A program made the position numbers and the translations under genes. A DNA stretch of 24,655 bases from Actinomycetota bacterium (GTDB lineage Bacteria > Actinomycetota > Actinomycetes > Acidothermales > Acidothermaceae), in the NCBI GenBank assembly GCA_003134755.1, contig PLCK01000136.1, forward strand, positions 1 to 24,655, in the 5' to 3' direction. The notes below the pieces were generated by a model. The model ran no database searches. It saw only the letters and a program-made list of their open reading frames with translations, and was not told the origin of the DNA. This document shows positions 14,419 through 21,832 of the stretch, piece by piece; the first letter of the stretch is position 1; every line of letters starts with the position of its first letter.

Positions 14419-15464
14419 CGTTTCCTCGAATCGGGTGGACGTGTCGTGCTGGACCGCACGACAAGTTCCGTAGGGAGCGGATCTGGTGAAACCGGGTGCT
14501 CGCCGGCGAGTGCCTGGGCGAGGAGCTCGCCAGCGAGGCGGCCCTTTTCGCGCTGCGGTTGACGCACCGTCGTGAGCGGCAACTCGGCCGCGCCGGCCGA
14601 TGGTGCGTCGTCGTAGCCGATCACCGACAGGTCATCGGGAACTCGCAGCCCGAGTACTCGCGCCGCGTCGATCACACCGAGGGCGAGCTCGTCGGTGAGC
14701 GCGAGGACAGCTGTCGGTCGGGTGCGCGCGGCGAGCAAGAGCTGTCCGGCCGCGACGCCCTGATGCCGCTCGTTGACCGGCACGTTCACGATGAGCGGAT
14801 CGATGCCGGCCAATCCTTCGAGCCAGCCTGCCAGCCGCTCGCGCACGACGTAGTGCGACGCCCTCGCCGTCCGCGAAACGATGTGGAGCTCGGTGCCGAC
14901 CGCTTCGAGTACAAGAGCGACGTTGCGATGACCGAGCGAGATCAGATGTTCGGCCGCGGACCGGGCGCCGCCTCGGTCATCGGCGACGACGCACCCGATG
15001 CCCGGCTCGGGCTCCTGGTCAGCGAACGCCAACGGGAATCCGCGTTGCCGCGCGGCCGCGAGGCCTGGCGAATCGGTGTCGACCGAATACACGACAAGGC
15101 CGTCGACGACGGCGCGCGTTACGGCGCCGGCGCCCTCACCACGGGGCGACGACAACACGGTCAGGCCGAGCTCGTGCGGCTCGAGCGCGCTAGCGGCCCC
15201 AGCCAGGAAGGTGGTCGCCATCGTGTCGGTGAACGCGTACGACAGACGATCAGTGAACAGGACGCCGACCGTGCCGCTGCGCCCCTTCGACAGCGTGCGA
15301 GCCGCGGGATCGGGACCGCAGTATCCGAGTGCTTCGGCCTCGGCAAGCACCCGCTCGCGCAGCGCCTCCGACAGCTGGTCGGGGCGTGAGAACGCGTTGG
15401 ACACCGTCATGCGACTCACGCCGAGACGATCGGCGATCGTCTGCAACGTCACGGTGCTTCCCAC
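14415..15464 (-). CDS. LacI-family transcriptional regulator
   Basis: A 349-residue regulator. The N-terminal LacI helix-turn-helix is VTLQTIADRLGVSRMTVSNA, then FSRPDQLSEALRERVL and the hinge region (AARTLSKGRSGTVGVLF). A periplasmic-binding-protein-like effector domain follows, with LVVYSVDTDSP, VADDRGGARSAAEHLISLGH and DDLSVIGYDDAPSA. The effector is probably a sugar or related small metabolite. GTG 15464 is chosen because AGGAGG lies six bases upstream and it precedes the helix-turn-helix directly; the open frame reaches back to 15779 but that part is shadow. The gene is divergent from two lipoprotein genes, and two inverted operator copies lie just upstream of its start. Confidence 0.92.
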   Translation of the reverse strand: MGSTVTLQTIADRLGVSRMTVSNAFSRPDQLSEALRERVLAEAEALGYCGPDPAARTLSKGRSGTVGVLFTDRLSYAFTDTMATTFLAGAASALEPHELGLTVLSSPRGEGAGAVTRAVVDGLVVYSVDTDSPGLAAARQRGFPLAFADQEPEPGIGCVVADDRGGARSAAEHLISLGHRNVALVLEAVGTELHIVSRTARASHYVVRERLAGWLEGLAGIDPLIVNVPVNERHQGVAAGQLLLAARTRPTAVLALTDELALGVIDAARVLGLRVPDDLSVIGYDDAPSAGAAELPLTTVRQPQREKGRLAGELLAQALAGEHPVSPDPLPTELVVRSSTTRPPDSRKR

Positions 15465-15479
15465 GGCCCACCTCCTGTT

Positions 15480-15519
15480 CTTGACCGGTACAGTAACGCC
15501 GTCGTCTGTACCGGTCAAG
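15480..15519. promoter_or_regulatory. LacI-type operator pair upstream of the LacI gene
   Basis: A perfect 14-bp inverted repeat, CTTGACCGGTACAG (15480-15493) and CTGTACCGGTCAAG (15506-15519), is separated by 12 bp. Each arm is itself nearly palindromic around a central CCGG, as LacI-family half-sites usually are, so there are two operators. They lie 16-55 bp upstream of the LacI start and in the divergent promoter region of the lipoprotein operon. Autoregulation, and control of the divergent genes, is the natural reading. Confidence 0.82.
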
Positions 15520-15629
15520 ACGTATGATCGCCCGCCCTCGCAGCGCGGGAAAACTGAGTGGTGTAGCCCGGCAAAGTTGCGTGGTTCCACCGATGCCCGG
15601 CTTCGGTCGCGGCTCCTACCGTCCTGAGC

Positions 15630-15830
15630 GTGAACCCACCGACAGCTCAGGTCTTCGACCGACCAGGCACAGCCGCGTTCCTGGTCGAGAGGGACGCCGG
15701 CCGCGCCTTCAACGACGCCGCGCATTTCACTCTCGACCGCATCACGCATGCGCTCGTCCTCTTCGACTGTGCGCCGCACATTCCGGGCGCATCCGACACC
15801 GACACCTCATTGCAAGGAGAGTCACTGTGA
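15630..15830 (+). CDS. Possible short ORF (66 aa) overlapping the start of the downstream lipoprotein gene
   Basis: A GTG-initiated frame ends with a TGA that overlaps the GTG of the next gene (GTGA), the arrangement seen at real coupled genes in this window. Codon third positions are mostly G or C, as in neighbouring genes. The sequence (AAFLVERDAGRAFNDAAHF in the middle) is not clearly a known family, and there is no good ribosome-binding site. It may be a real small protein, or merely the leader of the lipoprotein mRNA. Confidence 0.3.
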   Translation: MNPPTAQVFDRPGTAAFLVERDAGRAFNDAAHFTLDRITHALVLFDCAPHIPGASDTDTSLQGESL

Positions 15831-17446
15831 AGCGGTTCCCGATCGTCGCCGGCAGCCTCGTCGTCATCTGCGCCGTCGCGGGTTGCGCACAGGGCAAGGC
15901 AGCTCAGTCGACCGGAGGTGCCTCGGGAGCCGCGGGAGGTGCAGGCGCCATAAGTGCAGCGAGTGTGCAGCAGCTGCGTTACGGCGCCATCCCGACCCGG
16001 AATTCGGCGGTCACCTATCAACCCGACGTCGTCATCGTCGACGGCGGCGCAGACGCGGTGCGATCGGTCAGCTCCGACGGCCTCACCTGGATCATCAAAG
16101 GCAACGCCGGCCATGCGAAGGAACTCGCAGTCGGGAAGATCCTTTTCGTCACCTCGCGAAGTGCCGGGCGAGTACTAGCGGTAGAGCCGGACGGCGCGGA
16201 CCTGGCCGTGACGATCGGGCCCGTCGACCTCGCCGACGTGATCCAGAAGGCCGATATCTCGTACAACAAGCCGCTGGATCTCAAGTCGATGATGTTCTAC
16301 TCCGCGCCTGACCTCCCGGGTGCCGGAACGGTACCCCCGACGGCTGCCGACAGCGCCGCACCGACTGACAGCCCGGCGCCGGCCGACAGCGCCGCACCGG
16401 CCGACAGCCCCGCGCCGGTCGACAGCCCCGCGCCGGTCGAAAGCCCAGTGTCAAGCGACGCCGGGGTCGCCAGCACCGACCCGTCTGCTGCCGCATCGGC
16501 TTTGGCCGATGGCGCCGAGCCGGGCGTCATCGTGCTGCCAGCGGTCGCGCTGATGGCCGACAGCGTGGGCAAGGTACTGCCGTTGCCGACATTCGGTTCG
16601 GCAGCCGCCTCGACAGTAGGCGGCTTCGCGCTCACACCGACAGCGAGCGCGGCCGGGCTCGGCGTGCAGTTCGACTACAACCACGGCGGCATCATCCTGA
16701 AGGGGCAGGCGCTGCTGCACCTGCAGGCGCCGACCGTCGCTTTCCACATTGTCATCGACCACGGCGTCAAGAGCGCATCAATGCGACTCGAAGGCGCTGC
16801 GGGACTGACGCTGTCGTTCGACGCCGGCATCGACGCCGCGTCGCAATACGCTCTCGACCAACGCGTCGAGATTCCGGTCGACATCAGCATCCCGATCGGC
16901 GGCCCGACCCCCCTCACGATCACGATCCGCCAGACCCTGCTCTTCAAGTCGGCGTTCGGCGCACGGAAGGCGACGGTCGGCGCGAGCGGTGACTTCACGT
17001 TCAACGGCGGATTCGGCGTCGATTACGCCAACGGAGCATTGCGCCTCACCGGGCCGATGGGGTTCTCGGGCACACACGACTTCGTCAGCTCGATCAACGG
17101 CGAGTCCGTTGGCGTCAACGGCCTCATTCTCGGCTACCAGCTGCGAATGGTCGTGGGTATCGGTGCCTTCGGGTTCGCCGCCGGTCCGTCGTTCACGTTT
17201 GTCACGAGGATGGGCGTCACCAACACCGCCGCCGAAGCCGCAGTTCCTTGCAAGTTCGGAACGCTCAACGTGCAGATGGGTGTCGGACTCGGCTATTCGC
17301 TGCCGCAGGTCGTCACGGACGCCATCAACTTCATCTTGTCGAAGCTCAACATCAAAGCAATCAACAGCTCCGGCGGAACGGAGCACTTCGAAACCATCAT
17401 CAACGGTGGCGAGAGCCAGCCCAACACCGCCGGATGCAAGGTCTGA
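15827..17446 (+). CDS. Large secreted lipoprotein with a repeat linker and an unrecognised beta-rich domain (539 aa)
   Basis: GTG 15827 follows AAGGAG at seven bases and gives a lipoprotein signal, MKRFPIVAGSLVVICAVAGC, with lipidated Cys20. Residues 43-165 form a first domain (LRYGAIPTRNSAV and DVVIVDGGADAVRSVSS; TWIIKGNAGHAKEL) that resembles no family I know. A proline-rich linker of six hexapeptide units of the type (A/V)DS(A/P)AP covers about residues 174-209. The C-terminal 270 residues alternate short hydrophobic and polar stretches rich in Gly, Thr and Val (GVQFDYNHGGIILKGQALL; FNGGFGVDYANGALRLTG), suggesting a beta-sheet fold. It ends with Cys near the C-terminus (NTAGCKV). It is exported and membrane-anchored. 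It is probably under the divergent LacI regulator and cotranscribed with the lipoprotein at 17507. Confidence 0.7.
   Translation: MKRFPIVAGSLVVICAVAGCAQGKAAQSTGGASGAAGGAGAISAASVQQLRYGAIPTRNSAVTYQPDVVIVDGGADAVRSVSSDGLTWIIKGNAGHAKELAVGKILFVTSRSAGRVLAVEPDGADLAVTIGPVDLADVIQKADISYNKPLDLKSMMFYSAPDLPGAGTVPPTAADSAAPTDSPAPADSAAPADSPAPVDSPAPVESPVSSDAGVASTDPSAAASALADGAEPGVIVLPAVALMADSVGKVLPLPTFGSAAASTVGGFALTPTASAAGLGVQFDYNHGGIILKGQALLHLQAPTVAFHIVIDHGVKSASMRLEGAAGLTLSFDAGIDAASQYALDQRVEIPVDISIPIGGPTPLTITIRQTLLFKSAFGARKATVGASGDFTFNGGFGVDYANGALRLTGPMGFSGTHDFVSSINGESVGVNGLILGYQLRMVVGIGAFGFAAGPSFTFVTRMGVTNTAAEAAVPCKFGTLNVQMGVGLGYSLPQVVTDAINFILSKLNIKAINSSGGTEHFETIINGGESQPNTAGCKV
16346..16453 (+). repeat. Six 18-bp coding repeats (hexapeptide linker)
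   Basis: Six in-frame 18-bp units encode ADSAAP, TDSPAP, ADSAAP, ADSPAP, VDSPAP and VESPVS. Units 1 and 3 are identical in DNA, and units 4 and 5 differ only at the first codon. Such recently duplicated units can vary in number between strains and would lengthen or shorten the linker between the two domains of the lipoprotein. Confidence 0.8.
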
Positions 17447-17506
17447 CCCAACTCCCCGACCCGTCAGCAATCGCGTGTCATCCATCAGCATCAGGAAGGT
17501 AAGACA

Positions 17507-18475
17507 ATGAAGTCACGACACTCACAACTCGCTCAGGTGGTCGGAATCGCGGTGATCGCTGTCATGGCGACCGCATGTGGAGGTGCCAAGGCAAAGGTCG
17601 CCGCAGCGGGCGCATCCGGCAGTGCAGTCGGCGCAGGCGACACGACGGCCGCCGACAGCGCACCAGCAGCGGCACCGGTCAAGGCGACCGGCGGCGGCAG
17701 CTTCTGCAAGCTCTACGCGGCGTCCGTGAACAGCGCAACCCAGCACACTGGGGGCACGGCACCCGAGGACACGAAGGCGCTCATCGAGGTGGCCCGCTCC
17801 GACGCTCACCAGGCGCTCAACATCGCGCCGTCCGAGATCAAGAAGGACGTCGCCCTGCTGGTCGACGTCTCGGACAAGATGTACAGCGCGCTCGCCAAGG
17901 CCGGCTATGACTACAGCAAGCTCACGCCCGCCGACATGGCTGTGTTCTCGACTCCACAGGTGGCGGCCGCCGAACAGCACCTGACCGCCTACATCAAAGG
18001 AACCTGCGGCATCGACTTGGCGACGGGAGTTGCGACTGCCCCAACCGATGCAACCAGCGACGCACCGGCTGCCGGTGCGGCGGGAGCTACCGATGGTGGC
18101 AAGGCGTGCCAATTGGTGACGGCGGCGCAGATCTCCACGGCCGCGGGCAAGCCGATGCACAGCGTCGGAGGAGCGGGCGATACCATTTGCGTCTTCTCCG
18201 CCGTCGATGACGCAAGCTTCGCGATGGCCATCTCGATTTACAACGACGACGCGAGCATGGTCACCATGACACAACTGGAGACCGAAAGCAGCGACCACGT
18301 CGACGGCCTCGGCGACGACGCGTTCTGGAACCCGACGCTCGGAACCGTCTTCGTGAAGAAGGGCAGCCGAGCGTTCAGCTTCTCGTTGCCCTCGTTCGCG
18401 AATCTCACGGCCAATCCCGCCGCGGTCAAGAGCAACATGGTCACGCTCGCCCAGCAAGCGTTGGCAAACTTCTAA
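17507..18475 (+). CDS. Secreted two-domain lipoprotein (322 aa)
   Basis: The ATG at 17507 is preceded by GGAAGG and gives a signal sequence ending VIAVMATAC, lipidated Cys24. After an Ala/Gly/Ser linker, a helical domain runs from FCKLYAASVN to TAYIKGTCGID (about residues 67-170), with Cys at both ends that could pair. A second linker leads to a C-terminal domain from ACQLVTAAQISTAAGKPM, including TICVFSAVDDASFAMAISIY, VDGLGDDAFWNP and GTVFVKKGSRAFSFSLP. This second half resembles the globular part of the lipoprotein at 10786 (DUF3558-like). The gene lies 60 bp after the large lipoprotein and ends just before a long hairpin. Role unknown; probably in the same envelope process as its partner. 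Confidence 0.75.
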   Translation: MKSRHSQLAQVVGIAVIAVMATACGGAKAKVAAAGASGSAVGAGDTTAADSAPAAAPVKATGGGSFCKLYAASVNSATQHTGGTAPEDTKALIEVARSDAHQALNIAPSEIKKDVALLVDVSDKMYSALAKAGYDYSKLTPADMAVFSTPQVAAAEQHLTAYIKGTCGIDLATGVATAPTDATSDAPAAGAAGATDGGKACQLVTAAQISTAAGKPMHSVGGAGDTICVFSAVDDASFAMAISIYNDDASMVTMTQLETESSDHVDGLGDDAFWNPTLGTVFVKKGSRAFSFSLPSFANLTANPAAVKSNMVTLAQQALANF

Positions 18476-18483
18476 TCGCGCCG

Positions 18484-18541
18484 TGATCATGCAGTTGTTG
18501 TCGCGACCCGCGTAACGGTCGAGACAACAACTGCATGATCA
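18484..18541. terminator. Long perfect hairpin between convergent genes (bidirectional terminator or dispersed palindrome)
   Basis: The arms TGATCATGCAGTTGTTGTC (18484-18502) and their exact 19-bp reverse complement (18523-18541) flank 20 bp that contain a further CGACC/GGTCG stem. The hairpin lies 9 bp after the stop of the plus-strand lipoprotein and 20 bp after the stop of the minus-strand exporter, so it can terminate both. There is no U-run. The arms are unusually long and AT-richer than the surrounding DNA. Confidence 0.8.
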
Positions 18542-18560
18542 TCGATAATTGCGGGCTGCG

Positions 18561-20030
18561 TTATCCCATACCAGGAACAGACGTTGGATCGAGTTCGCCC
18601 GCCTTCGCGTTGATGCCGAAGATGCTGACGATCAGGGCACCGACACCGAAGACGACCGCGACCTGAAGCGCCGTGGAAATACCGTGCGCCAGCACAGCGT
18701 CTCCCTTCGCACCGTGAGCCGATGCGTGCCGCTGCGCAGTGGCGAACGCGGTGGTCAGGATGGCAAGCCCCAGCGATCCGCCGACCTGCTGCATGGCGTT
18801 CAGCATCCCGGACGCCGAACCGGACTCGTGCGCCTGGATGTTGGACACCGCGACGATCGTGAGCGGCACAAACAGGAAGCCCATTCCGAGGCCGAAGATG
18901 ACGAGCGGACCGAGCAGGCTGTCGACATAGCCGCTGTGGACCGTCACGAGCGACAGCCACCACAGCGCCGCGACCGACATGACCGCACCCGCCACCATGA
19001 ACGGCTTCGGACCGACCTTCAACAGTTGCTTGGCGCAGACCTGCGCGCTCACGATGACGGCCCCACTCACCGGCAAGAAGATGAACCCCGTCTTCAGCGG
19101 GCTGTAGTCGAGGATCTGTTGCACGAAGACAGTAAGGAAGAAGAACATCGCGAACAACGCTGCGGCCAGACATAGCATGATCACATAGCTGGCCGAGCGA
19201 TTTCGGCTTCTGAACATGTGCAACGGCGTGATGGGTTGCGGACTGCGCATCTCGTTCAGTACGAACGCGACGAGCAGGACCGCGGCCGCGACAAAGCACA
19301 AGACGGTCCAGGTGTCGCCCCAGCCGGCTGTTCCGGATGCCCGGATGAAGCCATAGACGAGTGATGTCATACCCAGGGTCGAGGTGAGGGCGCCGGACAG
19401 GTCGAATCGGCCCGGAACGCGCTCCGACTCATTGATGTATTGGCGCGCGATCGACGCGATGAGTATGCCGATCGGAACGTTCACGAAGAGCACCCACCGC
19501 CACGACAGCCATGAGGTGAGCATTCCGCCCGCGAGTAGGCCGATCGCCGCACCGGAGCCCGACACTGCGGCGAAGACGCCGAACGCCCGGTTACGCTCCG
19601 GCCCTTCTTCGAAGTTCGTCGTGATGAGCGACAGTGCCGTGGGCGACGCAATCGCGCCGCCGACACCTTGCAGTGCGCGGGCGGCGAGGAGCCACCAGGA
19701 TGCCGTTGCCAGACCGCCGAGGAATGATGCAAAAGTGAACAGCAGGATGCCGAAAACGAACACCCTGCGGCGGCCGAGAATGTCGCCGGCACACCCGCCG
19801 AGAAGCAACAGCCCGCCGAAGGTCAGCGTGTAGGCGTTCAACACCCAGGTGAGGTCGGTGTAAGAGAACTTGAGCGCCGTCTTGATGGTCGGCAGCGCGA
19901 CGTTGACGATCGTGACGTCGAGGACCACCATCAGCTGACTCGCGGCGATGACGGCGAGGGCCATGCCCGGATGGTGGCCGCGTCGTGCCGCACCCGGCGT
20001 GGTCTCAGGAGCCTTCGTCGAGGTTGTCAT
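18561..20030 (-). CDS. MFS drug exporter, DHA2 (14-helix, EmrB/QacA) family
   Basis: A 489-residue proton-driven exporter. Helix 1 carries the family D1 motif LMVVLDVTIVNVALPTI. The loop between helices 2 and 3 has GDILGRRRVFVFG. ALQGVGGAIASPTALSLI follows, and helix 5 has the antiporter motif region GSGAAIGLLAGGMLTSWLSWRWV with FVNVPIG. About fourteen hydrophobic segments fit the DHA2 topology. The start ATG has AGGAG five bases upstream. It is divergent from a TetR gene across a 127-bp gap packed with GAAC/GTTC palindromes, the usual layout for a TetR-repressed multidrug exporter. The substrate cannot be read from sequence. Confidence 0.92.
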   Translation of the reverse strand: MTTSTKAPETTPGAARRGHHPGMALAVIAASQLMVVLDVTIVNVALPTIKTALKFSYTDLTWVLNAYTLTFGGLLLLGGCAGDILGRRRVFVFGILLFTFASFLGGLATASWWLLAARALQGVGGAIASPTALSLITTNFEEGPERNRAFGVFAAVSGSGAAIGLLAGGMLTSWLSWRWVLFVNVPIGILIASIARQYINESERVPGRFDLSGALTSTLGMTSLVYGFIRASGTAGWGDTWTVLCFVAAAVLLVAFVLNEMRSPQPITPLHMFRSRNRSASYVIMLCLAAALFAMFFFLTVFVQQILDYSPLKTGFIFLPVSGAVIVSAQVCAKQLLKVGPKPFMVAGAVMSVAALWWLSLVTVHSGYVDSLLGPLVIFGLGMGFLFVPLTIVAVSNIQAHESGSASGMLNAMQQVGGSLGLAILTTAFATAQRHASAHGAKGDAVLAHGISTALQVAVVFGVGALIVSIFGINAKAGELDPTSVPGMG

Positions 20031-20053
20031 GCGTGCTCCTGGGCTAGTCCGGT

Positions 20054-20134
20054 GAACGGGGTTCCGTCGAGTGAACGCTTCCGTTCACTACGGAACGGAC
20101 GCTACAGTGTCACAGATAGGGAACGCAACCGTTC
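20054..20134. promoter_or_regulatory. Cluster of GAAC/GTTC palindromes in the MFS-TetR divergent promoter
   Basis: The clearest site is AGTGAACG-CTTC-CGTTCACT (20070-20089), perfect 8-bp arms and a 4-bp spacer. Related sites are GAACG-CAAC-CGTTC (20121-20134) and GAAC-GGG-GTTC (20054-20064). A CCGTTC/GAACGG pair also overlaps the right arm of the main site. The sites lie within 24-104 bp of the exporter start (20030) and within 24-104 bp of the regulator start (20158). They are probably operators for the adjacent TetR protein, with one strong and several weaker sites. Confidence 0.75.
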
Positions 20135-20157
20135 TTTAGCGAACAATCGGAGTAGCA

Positions 20158-20880
20158 GTGCAAACCGCCGATTCGGGACCAACGACGACCGTATCGAGTG
20201 GGACCGACAAGACCGGGCGCGGGTTGTCGAAGGCAGTCCCGGCGCTTCCGCCGATTGCGGCGCTGCCCCCGAGCCGACGTCGCGGGCTGACGCTCGAATC
20301 AGCGATCTACGACGCTGTGCTGACGCAGCTGAGCGCTGTTGGATTCTCTGCGATGACCATGGAAGGCATCGCTGCATCCGCGCGCACAGGGAAGGCAGCG
20401 CTGTACCGGCGATGGCCGAGCAAAGAGGATCTGGTCGCCGACACACTGAACTTGGTCCTTCCTCCGGCGTCGCCGCCGCCCGACACCGGAACCGTTCGCA
20501 GTGACATCGCAGAGGTCTTCCGCCGGATGGCCGAAACGATGTCCAGTCCGGCCGGCTGCGCCATGCGAGCCCTCTTCGGCGAACTCGATCCCAATCACGA
20601 TTTCATCGAGGTGGTGAAGGCGCGAGTACTCGCGCCACGCAAGGCATCGATGATCGAAGTGCTCAGACGCGGGGTAGAACGCGGCGACGTGCGCCCAGAA
20701 GCACTCAACCCGGTGATCGCCGAGGCAGGACCGGCTCTGCTCGTGCACCGGCTCCTGACCAACGGTCCGCCGCTCGAAGAGGCGTACATCGACGCCGTTC
20801 TCGATGAAGTCGTCATGCCCCTGATCCGACCAACGACCATCGCGGCTGTCGGCCGAAAGGGTGGTCCCGCCCGAAGCTGA
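20158..20880 (+). CDS. TetR-family transcriptional regulator of the divergent MFS exporter
   Basis: A 240-residue regulator. About 40 low-complexity residues precede the DNA-binding domain (LTLESAIYDAVLTQLSAVGF, then MTMEGIAASARTGKAALYRRW and PSKEDLVADTL, roughly residues 45-95). The C-terminal helical domain includes SPAGCAMRALFGELDPNHDFI and GGVERGDVRPE-like sequence (RRGVERGDVRPE), as in TetR_C_11-type regulators. The start is GTG with GGAG at five bases. Most likely it represses the exporter at 18561-20030 and itself through the palindromes between them. The long N-terminal tail is unusual for the family; an internal start cannot be excluded. Confidence 0.88.
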   Translation: MQTADSGPTTTVSSGTDKTGRGLSKAVPALPPIAALPPSRRRGLTLESAIYDAVLTQLSAVGFSAMTMEGIAASARTGKAALYRRWPSKEDLVADTLNLVLPPASPPPDTGTVRSDIAEVFRRMAETMSSPAGCAMRALFGELDPNHDFIEVVKARVLAPRKASMIEVLRRGVERGDVRPEALNPVIAEAGPALLVHRLLTNGPPLEEAYIDAVLDEVVMPLIRPTTIAAVGRKGGPARS

Positions 20881-20934
20881 GTGGACACCCCGGCTCCCGT
20901 TCGAGACGAGGCGTCGATCCTTGAGGGGGGCTCG

Positions 20935-21813
20935 TTGATCATCCATCAGGCACGTCCGGCGACCAATGCGACGCGGTGTGTGGTCGCCATGGGCGCCGCG
21001 CTGTTGCTGTTTGCGCTCGGCGGGTGCGCCAAAGCGGGCCATGTTGCGGTCGCCGGCTCCCCCTTCCAGACGTTCTCGCTCTACAGTGCGCCGGCGTTCA
21101 GCCCGCAGCCCACCTACTCGATGCCGACCGATGCCGCCCAGGCGCTCGAGGATCTTGACCGCCTCGCCGTTCAGTCGACCCCGTCGGCCGGTCCGATGCC
21201 CGCCGCGGCCTTCGGCACCACCAAAAAGGTCGGCGGCGCGTCGTGCACGTCGCACGACGTCATCCTGAGTCGCGATCTGCGCAACATCGTCTTCTCGACG
21301 GGCTCTACGTGCCGAGTCTCGTCAGGCGTGCTCTTCGATCCCTACATGGCGAAATGGGCCTGGTTCAGCCGCACCGCAACCCTGAATCAGGTCGACATGG
21401 ACTACGTCGTCCCATTGCAAAACGCGTGGCAGACCGGGGCAGCAAACTGGGGGGCCACGATTCGCAACGCGTTCGCGAACGACCCGCTCGAACTGCACGC
21501 GGCTGCTACCGCGACCATCGCCGCCAAGGCAAACCGCGACGCTTCAGGGTGGCTGCCACCTGACGGCGCGTTCAAATGCGCCTATGTGATCGACCAGATC
21601 GAGGTAAAGGTCAAGTACACGATGTCGGTGCTGCCGGCCGAGAAGGACGCGATGCGCACGGCGCTGGCAACCTGCCAATCCGCACCGGTCACGCCGTCGC
21701 CCACCACATGTCCCCCGCCGCAGCCCACTCCGACCAAAGTGAGTCACTCGCACCCGAAGCCGTCGGTCTCGGCGCACCCGAAGCCGTCGGTCTCGGCGTC
21801 GAAGTCGAAGTAG
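20935..21813 (+). CDS. Secreted lipoprotein with His/Lys/Pro-rich C-terminal tail
   Basis: A lipoprotein signal is clear in RPATNATRCVVAMGAALLL followed by FALGGC. I favour the TTG at 20935, which has GAGGGGGG upstream and gives a normal signal length; GTG 20881, directly after the TetR stop, would add 18 residues and has no ribosome-binding site. The mature protein (about 270 residues) has Cys pairs in ASCTSHDVILSRDLR and GSTCRVSSG, then a region WFSRTATLNQVDMDYVVPLQ and NAWQTGAANWGATIRNAFA that looks globular and helical. The tail PTTCPPPQPTPTKVSHSHPK and what follows is basic and repetitive, possibly wall-binding. No family recognised. It lies close downstream of the TetR gene and converges on a phosphatase gene. 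Confidence 0.72.
   Translation: MIIHQARPATNATRCVVAMGAALLLFALGGCAKAGHVAVAGSPFQTFSLYSAPAFSPQPTYSMPTDAAQALEDLDRLAVQSTPSAGPMPAAAFGTTKKVGGASCTSHDVILSRDLRNIVFSTGSTCRVSSGVLFDPYMAKWAWFSRTATLNQVDMDYVVPLQNAWQTGAANWGATIRNAFANDPLELHAAATATIAAKANRDASGWLPPDGAFKCAYVIDQIEVKVKYTMSVLPAEKDAMRTALATCQSAPVTPSPTTCPPPQPTPTKVSHSHPKPSVSAHPKPSVSASKSK
21751..21798 (+). repeat. Perfect 24-bp tandem duplication encoding (HPKPSVSA)x2
   Basis: Two identical adjacent 24-bp copies encode HPKPSVSA twice at the C-terminus of the lipoprotein. Being in frame and identical at synonymous positions, it appears recent. Confidence 0.9.
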
Positions 21814-21832
21814 GGCTGGCAGTCGGCGCTAG

